9,144 nucleotides of DNA, from NCBI GenBank assembly GCA_023416545.1, contig JAEZHO010000240.1, positions 1-9,144 on the forward strand, given 5' to 3'. Shown here piece after piece: positions 1 through 5,132 of the stretch (within the stretch, counting starts at the first letter, position 1; each line of letters starts with the position of its first letter). Made by a program: the position numbers and the translations under genes. This DNA is from Pseudomonadota bacterium. Lineage in GTDB: Bacteria; Pseudomonadota; Alphaproteobacteria; Rhizobiales; Rhizobiaceae. The notes under the pieces are model-generated. The model ran no database searches. It was given only the letters and a program-made list of their open reading frames with translations, and was not told where the DNA came from.

Positions 1-177
1 GCCGGGACCGGCACGGCGACGACGCCCTCTCCGACCGCACCCGCAACGACGCCGCCGGCCGGTCCGGGGACGACGCCGCCTGCAACCCCTCCGGCACCGG
101 GCAGCGGGGAAACCTCGGCGCCGCAGACCGAGGTTCCCGCCACCGAACCCGGCGCGGCCGTCCGTCCGGGCGGCTGA
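1..177 (+). CDS. C-terminal tail of an unidentified protein (5' end outside window)
   Basis: The frame starting at base 1 is open for 58 codons and ends at TGA 175-177. The translated tail is low-complexity, made almost entirely of Ala, Pro, Thr and Gly with a few Glu, and ends in VRPGG. Tails like this are common as flexible, probably extracytoplasmic linkers or disordered ends of cell-envelope proteins, but no domain lies inside the window, so the function cannot be named. The strongly periodic use of Pro/Thr/Ala codons and the stop followed by a hairpin at 189-210 support a real gene end. The reading frame is the main uncertainty, because GC-rich DNA often leaves several frames open. Confidence 0.6.
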   Translation, partial: AGTGTATTPSPTAPATTPPAGPGTTPPATPPAPGSGETSAPQTEVPATEPGAAVRPGG

Positions 178-188
178 CGCCCTTCCCT

Positions 189-210
189 TGGCCGCTTCCC
201 CCGGCGGCCA
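189..210 (+). terminator. Hairpin after the upstream gene, possible terminator
   Basis: The arms TGGCCGC (189-195) and GCGGCCA (204-210) are perfectly complementary, with an 8-base C-rich loop. The hairpin starts 11 bases after the stop at 175-177. No T-run follows, so it is not a canonical Rho-independent terminator. It may act as an mRNA 3'-end stabiliser or a Rho-assisted end. Confidence 0.35.
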
Positions 211-281
211 CCAGGCCACTTGCTGCCGATGGACTGGCGGCGAGCGGCATGGCATCGTTCCGGAAAACAGAGCGAGGGACC

Positions 282-1292
282 ATGAACGTTACCGTCTTCA
301 GCACCAAGCCCTATGACCGGCAGTTCCTCGACCGAGGCCTCGCACGCGGCATCGAGTGGCGCTATTCGGAATCGCGGCTCTCGCGGGAGACGGCGGCGCT
401 GGCGGAAGGCTCGCCGGCGATCTGCGCCTTCGTCAACGACGACCTGTCGCGACCGGTCCTGGAGCGCTTGGCGGAACTCGGCGTCCGGCTGGTCGCGCTG
501 CGCAGCGCCGGCTTCAACAATGTCGACATCGGGGCGGCCGAGGAACTCGGGCTGACGGTCGCCCGCGTGCCGGCCTATTCCCCGCACGCCGTCGCCGAAT
601 ACACGATGGCGCTCATCCTGTCGCTCAACCGCAAGATCCACCGCGCCTACAATCGCGTCCGGGAAGGCAATTTTGCCCTCGAGGGCCTGCTCGGCTTCGA
701 CCTCGACGGCAAGACCATGGGCATCGTCGGCACCGGCAAGATCGGCGCCGTGCTCGCCAGGATCGCCGCCGGATTCGGCTGCAGGCTTCTCGGCCACGAC
801 GTCGTGCCGAACCCGGCATGCGAGGCGCTCGGCATGACCTATGTCGGGCGCGAGGAACTCTTCCGACGTTCAGATATCCTCAGCCTCAACTGCCCGCTTA
901 CCCCCGAGACGCGGCACATGATCAACGCCGACACACTGCCCCTCCTCAAGCCCGGCGTCATGCTGATCAACACCAGCCGCGGCGCGGTGATCGACGCCCA
1001 TGCGGCCATTGCCGGCCTCAAGGACGGCATCATCGGCAGCCTGGGCCTCGACGTCTACGAGGAGGAGGCCGACCTCTTCTTCGAGGACCTGTCCAACGAG
1101 GTGCTGCGCGACGACGTCTTCGCGCGCCTCCTGACCTTCCCCAACGTGCTGATCACGGGCCACCAGGCCTTCTTCACCCGCGAGGCCCTCGACGCGATCG
1201 CCGAGACGACGATCGGCAACATCCTGGCCTTCCGCGACAACGGCAAGCCGCTGCATGCGGTGACGGTCGAGTTCCTCGCCGGCAAGGGCTGA
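282..1292 (+). CDS. ldhA: D-lactate dehydrogenase, LdhA type (D-2-hydroxyacid dehydrogenase family)
   Basis: This cytoplasmic enzyme should reduce pyruvate to D-lactate with NADH. The 336-residue protein follows Escherichia coli LdhA along its whole length, from the N-terminal STKPYDRQFL segment to the GHQAFF region. It shows the Rossmann motif GTGKIG (residues 150-155), Asp173 at the end of the second strand, which favours NAD over NADP, and the catalytic triad Arg233 (NTSRGA), Glu260 (DVYEEE) and His294 (GHQAFF). The segment DLFFEDLSNEV after the Glu is typical of true LdhA rather than of glyoxylate or phosphoglycerate dehydrogenases. The start at 282 was chosen because its N-terminus aligns with LdhA and GAGGGA (274-279) lies just upstream, though with short spacing. 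An in-frame ATG at 249 would add 11 residues without a convincing ribosome-binding site. The gene stands alone, with 104 bases before it and 490 after it. The family is certain; strict pyruvate specificity is inferred. Confidence 0.9.
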   Translation: MNVTVFSTKPYDRQFLDRGLARGIEWRYSESRLSRETAALAEGSPAICAFVNDDLSRPVLERLAELGVRLVALRSAGFNNVDIGAAEELGLTVARVPAYSPHAVAEYTMALILSLNRKIHRAYNRVREGNFALEGLLGFDLDGKTMGIVGTGKIGAVLARIAAGFGCRLLGHDVVPNPACEALGMTYVGREELFRRSDILSLNCPLTPETRHMINADTLPLLKPGVMLINTSRGAVIDAHAAIAGLKDGIIGSLGLDVYEEEADLFFEDLSNEVLRDDVFARLLTFPNVLITGHQAFFTREALDAIAETTIGNILAFRDNGKPLHAVTVEFLAGKG

Positions 1293-1308
1293 GGTGCATC
1301 GTGGAGGG

Positions 1309-1335
1309 TCGCCGCGGCGGCGCGAGCTGCGGCGA
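1309..1335 (+). terminator. Stem-loop downstream of ldhA, weak terminator candidate
   Basis: TCGCCGC (1309-1315) pairs perfectly with GCGGCGA (1329-1335) across a 13-base GC-rich loop, starting 17 bases after the ldhA stop. It is followed on the plus strand by an A-run rather than a T-run, so intrinsic termination of ldhA is doubtful. Confidence 0.25.
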
Positions 1336-1417
1336 AAAATATGATTCGCCGGATACTTGAACTGACGGGCCGCCGCACCACCTGATGCCGCGCATGCCGG
1401 ACCACGGATTTTCGATC

Positions 1418-1433
1418 GTAAACCATTGTTAAC
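1418..1433. promoter_or_regulatory. CtrA-like binding site
   Basis: GTAA (1418-1421), seven bases, then TTAAC (1429-1433) matches the alphaproteobacterial CtrA consensus TTAA-N7-TTAAC with one mismatch. The inner sequence AACCAT also resembles the extended half-site TTAACCAT. It lies in the least GC-rich part of the ldhA-chemoreceptor gap, 350 bases before the chemoreceptor start. CtrA is a known regulator of motility and chemotaxis genes in many alphaproteobacteria, which fits the downstream gene. Binding itself is inferred from one imperfect match. Confidence 0.4.
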
Positions 1434-1491
1434 CTTGGCTGATCGTCGTGTGATCCAGCTGCGGCCAGTCGCCGTAACCAGCGATAAAAGC

Positions 1492-1511
1492 CCTCGCCGA
1501 TGCAGGCGAGG
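1492..1511 (+). other. Hairpin in the chemoreceptor leader region
   Basis: CCTCGCC (1492-1498) and GGCGAGG (1505-1511) form a perfect 7-bp stem with the 6-base loop GATGCA. Four A residues lie just before it and three T residues just after it. The short T-run makes it a weak candidate for a terminator or attenuator upstream of the chemoreceptor gene. No partner regulator is evident. Confidence 0.3.
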
Positions 1512-1606
1512 TTTCCACAGCATGTCCCGTCCCCCAGCGAAAACTTGGTTCATCAACCGTCAATGAAAAACCCCTAGATCCTGCAGTGCCGAGTGAGGGC
1601 CCGGAT

Positions 1607-1663
1607 CGGAGAAGCGGGCGACGCCTGCCGGCCCGAGGCCGGACCCCGGCCGGTCATTCTCCG
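1607..1663 (+). other. Predicted four-way-junction structure in the chemoreceptor leader
   Basis: A closing stem of 7 bp (1607-1613 with 1657-1663) encloses three directly adjoining hairpins: 1614-1619 with 1623-1628 (6 bp, one G-U), 1629-1633 with 1637-1641 (5 bp) and 1642-1645 with 1652-1655 (4 bp). Only A1656 is unpaired at the junction. An alternative hairpin (GGCCGG 1637-1642 with CCGGCC 1646-1651) would exclude the middle and last stems. The structure is 120 bases before the chemoreceptor start. Very GC-rich DNA forms such folds by chance, and it matches no riboswitch or RNA family that I recognise. Confidence 0.2.
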
Positions 1664-1767
1664 CGTGCCGCCGCCTCACGGGCCGCCGGAACGCTTCTTT
1701 TGCAGCAATCACGATGCCTGTCGCGGACGCGGCAGCGGCGATAACGCGCGGCCGCGAGACGGCGCGC

Positions 1768-1775
1768 AGAGGAGA
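1768..1775 (+). promoter_or_regulatory. Ribosome-binding site deciding the chemoreceptor start
   Basis: AGAGGAGA lies seven bases before ATG 1783-1785. It selects this start over the upstream in-frame ATG at 1714 and the downstream one at 1798, neither of which has a comparable site. Confidence 0.8.
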
Positions 1776-1782
1776 CACGCAT

Positions 1783-3570
1783 ATGGGAATGCCCTTCATG
1801 AAGACCAGCGACGCGCGCGCCGTGCTTGATGCGATGAGCCGCTCGCAGGCGATCATCGAATTCGACCTCACCGGCAGGATCCTGACCGCCAACGAGAACT
1901 TCCTGAAGACGCTCGGCTACGAGCTTCACGAGGTCGTCGGCCAGCACCACCGGATCTTCGTCGATCCGGCCGACGTCGCAAGTCCCGACTACAAGGCGCT
2001 CTGGGACCGCCTCGCCCAGGGTCATTTCGACCGGCGCCAGTACCGGCGCATCGGCAAGGGCGGGCGCGAGGTCTGGATCGAGGCCTCCTACAACCCGGTC
2101 TTCCGCCGCGGCAGGCCCTACAAGGTCGTCAAGTTCGCGACCGACATCACCGAAAGCAAGCTGAAGAGCACCGAGGACGCCGGCAAGCTCGCCGCCCTCT
2201 CGCGCGCCCAGGCGGTCATCGAGTTCACGCCCGACGGCAAGATCCTGACGGCCAACGAGAACTTCCTGAAGACGCTCGGCTACCAGCTCTCCGAAATCGT
2301 CGGACGCCATCACGCCCTGTTCTGCGACCCGGCCTATGCCCGCACCGAGGACTATGCCCGTTTCTGGGAGCGGCTTCGCAACGGCGAGTTCTTCTCCGAC
2401 GAGTTCACCCGCTACGGCCGCGCCGGCAACCCGATCCACATCCAGGCCTCCTACAACCCAATCCTCGGGCCCGACGGCAAGGTCTTCAAGGTCGTGAAGT
2501 TCGCGACCGACGTCACCGGCCGGGTGGAAAACGTCGCGGTTCTCGGCAAGGGCCTCCAGTCGCTCGCCTCGGGCGATCTCTGCTGCGACATCCCGACCGC
2601 CTTCATCCCGTCGCTGGAGCAGCTTCGCGTCGATTTCAACCAGACGGCATCGCGCCTTCGCGAGGCGATGCGCAGCATACGCGAGAACGCCAGGGCGATC
2701 GCCTCGGGCTCCGGCGAGATGAAATCGGCCGCCGACGACCTGTCGCGCCGGACCGAGCAGCAGGCGGCCTCCGTCGAGGAGACCGCCGCCGCGCTGGAAG
2801 AGATCACCCAGACCGTCAACGATTCCAGCCACCGCGCCGACGAGGCGGGCCGGCTCGTGGTCGATGCGCGCCTGAATGCCGAACGCTCCGGCGAGATCGT
2901 CGGCAAGGCGATCGAGGCGATGGGCGCCATCGAGAAATCCTCGCGCGAGATCACAAATATCATCGGCGTCATCGACGACATCGCCTTCCAGACCAACCTC
3001 CTGGCGCTGAACGCCGGGGTGGAGGCGGCCCGCGCCGGGGAGGCCGGCAAGGGCTTTGCCGTCGTGGCGCAGGAGGTTCGCGAGCTTGCCCAGCGTTCCG
3101 CCACCGCCGCCAAGGAGATCAAGGCGCTGATCAACCAGTCGGGCGAACAGGTGAAGACAGGCGTCGGCCTCGTCGGCGAGACGGGCGAAGCGCTCTCCCG
3201 GATCGTCGAGCAGGTCAAGGAGATCAACGTCAACGTCGTGGCGATCGTCGAGGGTTCGCGCGAACAGGCCGTCGGCCTTCGCGAGATCAACGTCGCGGTC
3301 AACACGATGGACCAGGGCACGCAGCAGAATGCCGCGATGGTGGAGCAGTCGAATGCCGCAAGCCACAGCCTCGCGGGCGAGGCCCAGGCGCTGTTCCATC
3401 TGCTCGCGGAGTTCCGCGTCGATGCGGGCGAACCGGCCACGGCCTCCTCAAGGGCGAGCCGTGACGACCGCGACCTCCCCGCCTCGCCGGTGCACCGGAT
3501 GACGCAGAGGATCGGTCGCGGAATGGCGGCCACCGCCTCCGCGAGCGCTCCGAAGTGGCAGGATTTCTGA
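1783..3570 (+). CDS. Cytoplasmic methyl-accepting chemotaxis protein with two PAS domains
   Basis: This 595-residue chemoreceptor should control the CheA kinase from the cytoplasm, because no membrane segment or signal peptide is visible. Two PAS domains (about residues 17-123 and 138-245) share near-identical cores such as ANENFLKTLGY, a following HH pair, and the closing KVVKFATD(I/V)T. A HAMP-like segment (about 250-300) leads into the signalling domain. Its hairpin tip (about 398-421) carries IAFQTNLLALN and VEAARAGE, and a methylation helix with a QQAASVEET segment lies at about 326-334. A basic Pro/Ala/Ser-rich linker ends in KWQDF (591-595), which fits the xWxxF tether for CheR/CheB. 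The arrangement resembles Sinorhizobium McpY and, for the PAS pair, Pseudomonas BdlA. The ligand is unknown; related PAS domains bind haem, flavin or small molecules. It is transcribed alone and converges on the next gene. Confidence 0.93.
   Translation: MGMPFMKTSDARAVLDAMSRSQAIIEFDLTGRILTANENFLKTLGYELHEVVGQHHRIFVDPADVASPDYKALWDRLAQGHFDRRQYRRIGKGGREVWIEASYNPVFRRGRPYKVVKFATDITESKLKSTEDAGKLAALSRAQAVIEFTPDGKILTANENFLKTLGYQLSEIVGRHHALFCDPAYARTEDYARFWERLRNGEFFSDEFTRYGRAGNPIHIQASYNPILGPDGKVFKVVKFATDVTGRVENVAVLGKGLQSLASGDLCCDIPTAFIPSLEQLRVDFNQTASRLREAMRSIRENARAIASGSGEMKSAADDLSRRTEQQAASVEETAAALEEITQTVNDSSHRADEAGRLVVDARLNAERSGEIVGKAIEAMGAIEKSSREITNIIGVIDDIAFQTNLLALNAGVEAARAGEAGKGFAVVAQEVRELAQRSATAAKEIKALINQSGEQVKTGVGLVGETGEALSRIVEQVKEINVNVVAIVEGSREQAVGLREINVAVNTMDQGTQQNAAMVEQSNAASHSLAGEAQALFHLLAEFRVDAGEPATASSRASRDDRDLPASPVHRMTQRIGRGMAATASASAPKWQDF
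1878..2517 (+). repeat. Internal tandem duplication encoding the two PAS domains
   Basis: Bases 1878-1920 and 2241-2283 are identical over 43 positions except one (C1887 versus G2250), at an offset of 363 bases (121 codons). A second matching pair ends the units (2122-2151 and 2488-2517, two differences in 30, offset 366), so one codon was gained or lost between the anchors. The regions in between have diverged more. Matching third codon positions point to a fairly recent duplication, gene conversion or strong codon constraint. Confidence 0.75.
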
Positions 3571-3592
3571 TCCTCCGCCCACCACGCGCCAC

Positions 3593-3623
3593 GGCATCAT
3601 CGGCGCCGCGCGCCGGTGATGCC
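3593..3623. terminator. Strong hairpin between convergent genes, probable bidirectional terminator
   Basis: The arms 3593-3606 and 3610-3623 form a 14-bp stem (GGCATCA with TGATGCC outside, CGGCGC with GCGCCG inside, one G-T pair between them) with the 3-base loop CGC. It starts 23 bases after the chemoreceptor stop and ends 28 bases before the stop of the minus-strand gene, exactly where a shared terminator is expected. No T-run follows on either strand, so termination may need Rho or the structure may mainly protect 3' ends. Confidence 0.6.
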
Positions 3624-3651
3624 TGTCCCCGCGAGGGACGATGATCAGGTG

Positions 3652-4194
3652 TCAGGGAAGGCAGTCGCGGACCACAACCTGCACCGTAAAGGCGGCGGCC
3701 CGCGACCAGGCCTCGTCGGTATCGCCGCGATAGCTGAGGAAGCGGTCGCAGGTCGCCCTGTTGGTGGCAAGATCGATGACCGCGAACTTCACGCCGCCGA
3801 CCAGGGTGCTCATCTTGCGGACCTCACCGATGAGGAGATGGGTCGCGCCCGCCTCGACGGCGCGGCCCGAAAGCGCCTCGACGCCCGCCTTCCTGACCGA
3901 GCACGCGCCGACGCAGTCCATCGCAACCGCCTTCACCTCGGGAACCGCAGACAGCTCGCCGGAGATCGTCCGCTCCAGCGCTGCAAGCCGCCGGTCGTGG
4001 TCCGCCGACTGGTCCCTCGCCTCGCCGGACGTATCGACGAAATCGAAGCCGGCGACGGCAAGCGAGACGGGTTCGGCGGCGATGGCCGGGTCGGGCAGCG
4101 CGCCAGCGGCGAGCACGGCGAGGCTTACGGCCAGCCCGCTCGCGGCGGATCGGCCAAAGGGGCGACATTTCGGGGGCTGCGATGTCTCGGCCAT
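3652..4194 (-). CDS. Small exported protein, DUF2380-type
   Basis: The 180-residue product begins with a Sec-type signal: Lys9, Arg11 and Arg15, a hydrophobic stretch (about 20-33) and a likely cleavage after AIA (37-39). The mature part starts near AEPVSLAVAGFDFVDTSGE, which recalls proteins annotated as DUF2380 in rhizobia and other alphaproteobacteria. Four cysteines remain after cleavage, two as CVGAC and one each near ATCDRF and at the C-terminal RDCLP, and could form two disulfides in the periplasm. It has no catalytic motif I recognise. ATG 4194 is preferred because GGAGAAGG precedes it on the minus strand; an in-frame ATG at 4239 would put 15 polar residues before the signal. It is divergent from bdhA and convergent with the chemoreceptor. 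The family call is from memory of its consensus and the function is unknown. Confidence 0.75.
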   Translation of the reverse strand: MAETSQPPKCRPFGRSAASGLAVSLAVLAAGALPDPAIAAEPVSLAVAGFDFVDTSGEARDQSADHDRRLAALERTISGELSAVPEVKAVAMDCVGACSVRKAGVEALSGRAVEAGATHLLIGEVRKMSTLVGGVKFAVIDLATNRATCDRFLSYRGDTDEAWSRAAAFTVQVVVRDCLP

Positions 4195-4341
4195 GTCCTT
4201 CTCCCGCCGGCAGAGTATCACCCGGCCTCGCGAATGCAACCGACCGGACCCCGTCCCTGATCATTGCCAGCGGCGACCATTTGCGCATAACCTCCGCAAA
4301 TCAGCGGGTGCACGAGAACACCCCGAAACGGGAGACCATGC
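4195..4341. promoter_or_regulatory. Divergent control region between the DUF2380-type gene and bdhA
   Basis: These 147 bases separate two gene starts that point away from each other, so both promoters must lie here or inside the neighbouring genes. The bdhA side carries a promoter-like pair with an inverted repeat (4264-4301) and the ribosome-binding site GGAGA (4331-4335), six bases before ATG 4342. On the minus strand only weak promoter-like matches were seen. Confidence 0.55.
4264..4301 (+). promoter_or_regulatory. Putative bdhA promoter with an inverted-repeat operator on its -10
   Basis: TTGCCA (4264-4269) and CATAAC (4286-4291), spaced by 16 bases, resemble the -35 and -10 boxes of a housekeeping promoter (5/6 and 4/6 matches). 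ATTTGCG (4279-4285) and CGCAAAT (4295-4301) form an inverted repeat with a 9-base spacer that covers the -10 box. That position suits a repressor site. A transcript would start near 4298 and have a leader of about 45 bases. The regulator is not identified. Confidence 0.4.
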
Positions 4342-5118
4342 ATGTCCAGAACCGTCGTCGTCACCGGCTCCACAAGCGGAATCGGCCTCGGCATAGCGCG
4401 GGCCTTCGCAAGGGAGGGCTGTCACGTCGTCATCAACGGCTTCGGCCGGCCCGACGAGATCGAGGCGGCGCGGCGGGAGATGGAAGTGCTCGGCGGCGGG
4501 CGGGTGATCTACCATCCGGCCGACATGACGAAGCCGGACGAGATCGCCGACCTGATCGGCACGGCGAAGGAAACGTTCGGATCGGTGGACGTGCTCGTCA
4601 ACAATGCCGGCGTCCAGCACGTGGCGAAGATCGAGGACTTCCCGACGGATAAGTGGGACCAGATCATCGCCATCAACCTGACGAGCTCCTTCCACACCAT
4701 GCGTGCGGCGATCCCGCTGATGAAGGAAAAGGGCAAGGGCCGCATCATCAACATCGCCTCCGCCCACGCGCTCGTCGCCTCGCCCTTCAAGTCCGCCTAT
4801 GTGGCGGCCAAGCACGGCATCCTCGGGCTGACGAAGTCGGCCGCGCTCGAGCTTGCCGAATTCGCCATCACCGTCAACGCGATCTGCCCCGGCTACGTGC
4901 TGACGCCGCTGGTCGAGAAGCAGATCCCCGACACGGCGCGCGAGCGCGGCATCTCGGAGGATGCGGTGAAGACCGACGTGATGCTGAGGCTTCAGGCGAC
5001 CAAGGAGTTCGTGTCGATCGAGGAGGTGGCGGCCACCGCCGTCTTTCTCGCAAGCGACGCGGCGCGCCAGATCACCGGCACGCATATTTCGATCGATGGC
5101 GGCTGGACCGCCCAATAA
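4342..5118 (+). CDS. bdhA: D-3-hydroxybutyrate dehydrogenase
   Basis: This cytoplasmic short-chain dehydrogenase oxidises D-3-hydroxybutyrate to acetoacetate with NAD, the first step in using the monomer released from polyhydroxybutyrate. The 258 residues show the cofactor motif TGSTSGIG (8-15), NNAG (87-90) and the catalytic set Asn112, Ser140, Tyr153 and Lys157. Residues known to hold the substrate carboxylate in the Pseudomonas fragi enzyme are all present at an offset of two: Gln92, His142, Lys150, Gln194 and Trp255. This separates it from ordinary reductases of the superfamily. Of two overlapping ATG codons, 4342 is in the coding frame and sits six bases after GGAGA; the one at 4338 is out of frame. 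It leads an apparent operon, with xdhA starting 14 bases after its stop. Confidence 0.95.
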   Translation: MSRTVVVTGSTSGIGLGIARAFAREGCHVVINGFGRPDEIEAARREMEVLGGGRVIYHPADMTKPDEIADLIGTAKETFGSVDVLVNNAGVQHVAKIEDFPTDKWDQIIAINLTSSFHTMRAAIPLMKEKGKGRIINIASAHALVASPFKSAYVAAKHGILGLTKSAALELAEFAITVNAICPGYVLTPLVEKQIPDTARERGISEDAVKTDVMLRLQATKEFVSIEEVAATAVFLASDAARQITGTHISIDGGWTAQ

Positions 5119-5132
5119 AGAGAACAAACGGC

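Larger units (their letters stand above)
1293..1782. other. Non-coding region between ldhA and the chemoreceptor gene
   Basis: No convincing gene was seen in these 490 bases; the short open frames lack ribosome-binding sites and recognisable products. In order, the stretch holds: a 7-bp stem just after ldhA (1309-1315 with 1329-1335); a CtrA-like box (1418-1433); a bulged stem GCTGATC/GATC-C-AGC (1438-1444 with 1452-1459); a 7-bp stem CCTCGCC/GGCGAGG (1492-1498 with 1505-1511) followed by TTT; a compact set of adjoining stems (1607-1663); and the ribosome-binding site of the chemoreceptor (1768-1775). Base composition changes around 1400-1570, which is less GC-rich than the rest, as expected for a promoter. 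The transcript start cannot be fixed from the sequence, so the leader may be long. Confidence 0.6.

Noticed and set aside
1607..1663. Cloverleaf-like fold as a tRNA gene
   Set aside because: At 57 bases it is too short. It lacks a 7-base anticodon loop, the TTC-containing T-loop and the usual D-loop.
1714..1782. Earlier ATG for the chemoreceptor
   Set aside because: It has no clear ribosome-binding site, whereas AGAGGAGA sits at ideal distance before ATG 1783.
1654..3399. Long minus-strand open frame (581 codons) opposite the chemoreceptor
   Set aside because: Its translation is low-complexity Asp/Leu/Gly/Val-rich sequence typical of the antisense of a GC-rich gene, and the plus strand encodes recognisable PAS and signalling domains throughout.
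3616..4396. Two overlapping plus-strand open frames opposite the DUF2380-type gene
   Set aside because: Neither has a ribosome-binding site or recognisable family. The minus-strand frame has a signal peptide, a ribosome-binding site and family-like sequence.
4653..5132. Upstream extension of the xdhA frame, looking like a 650-residue fusion
   Set aside because: The extension is the alternate frame of bdhA. It is Arg/His/Ala-rich without domains, and ATG 5133 gives the normal XdhA N-terminus.
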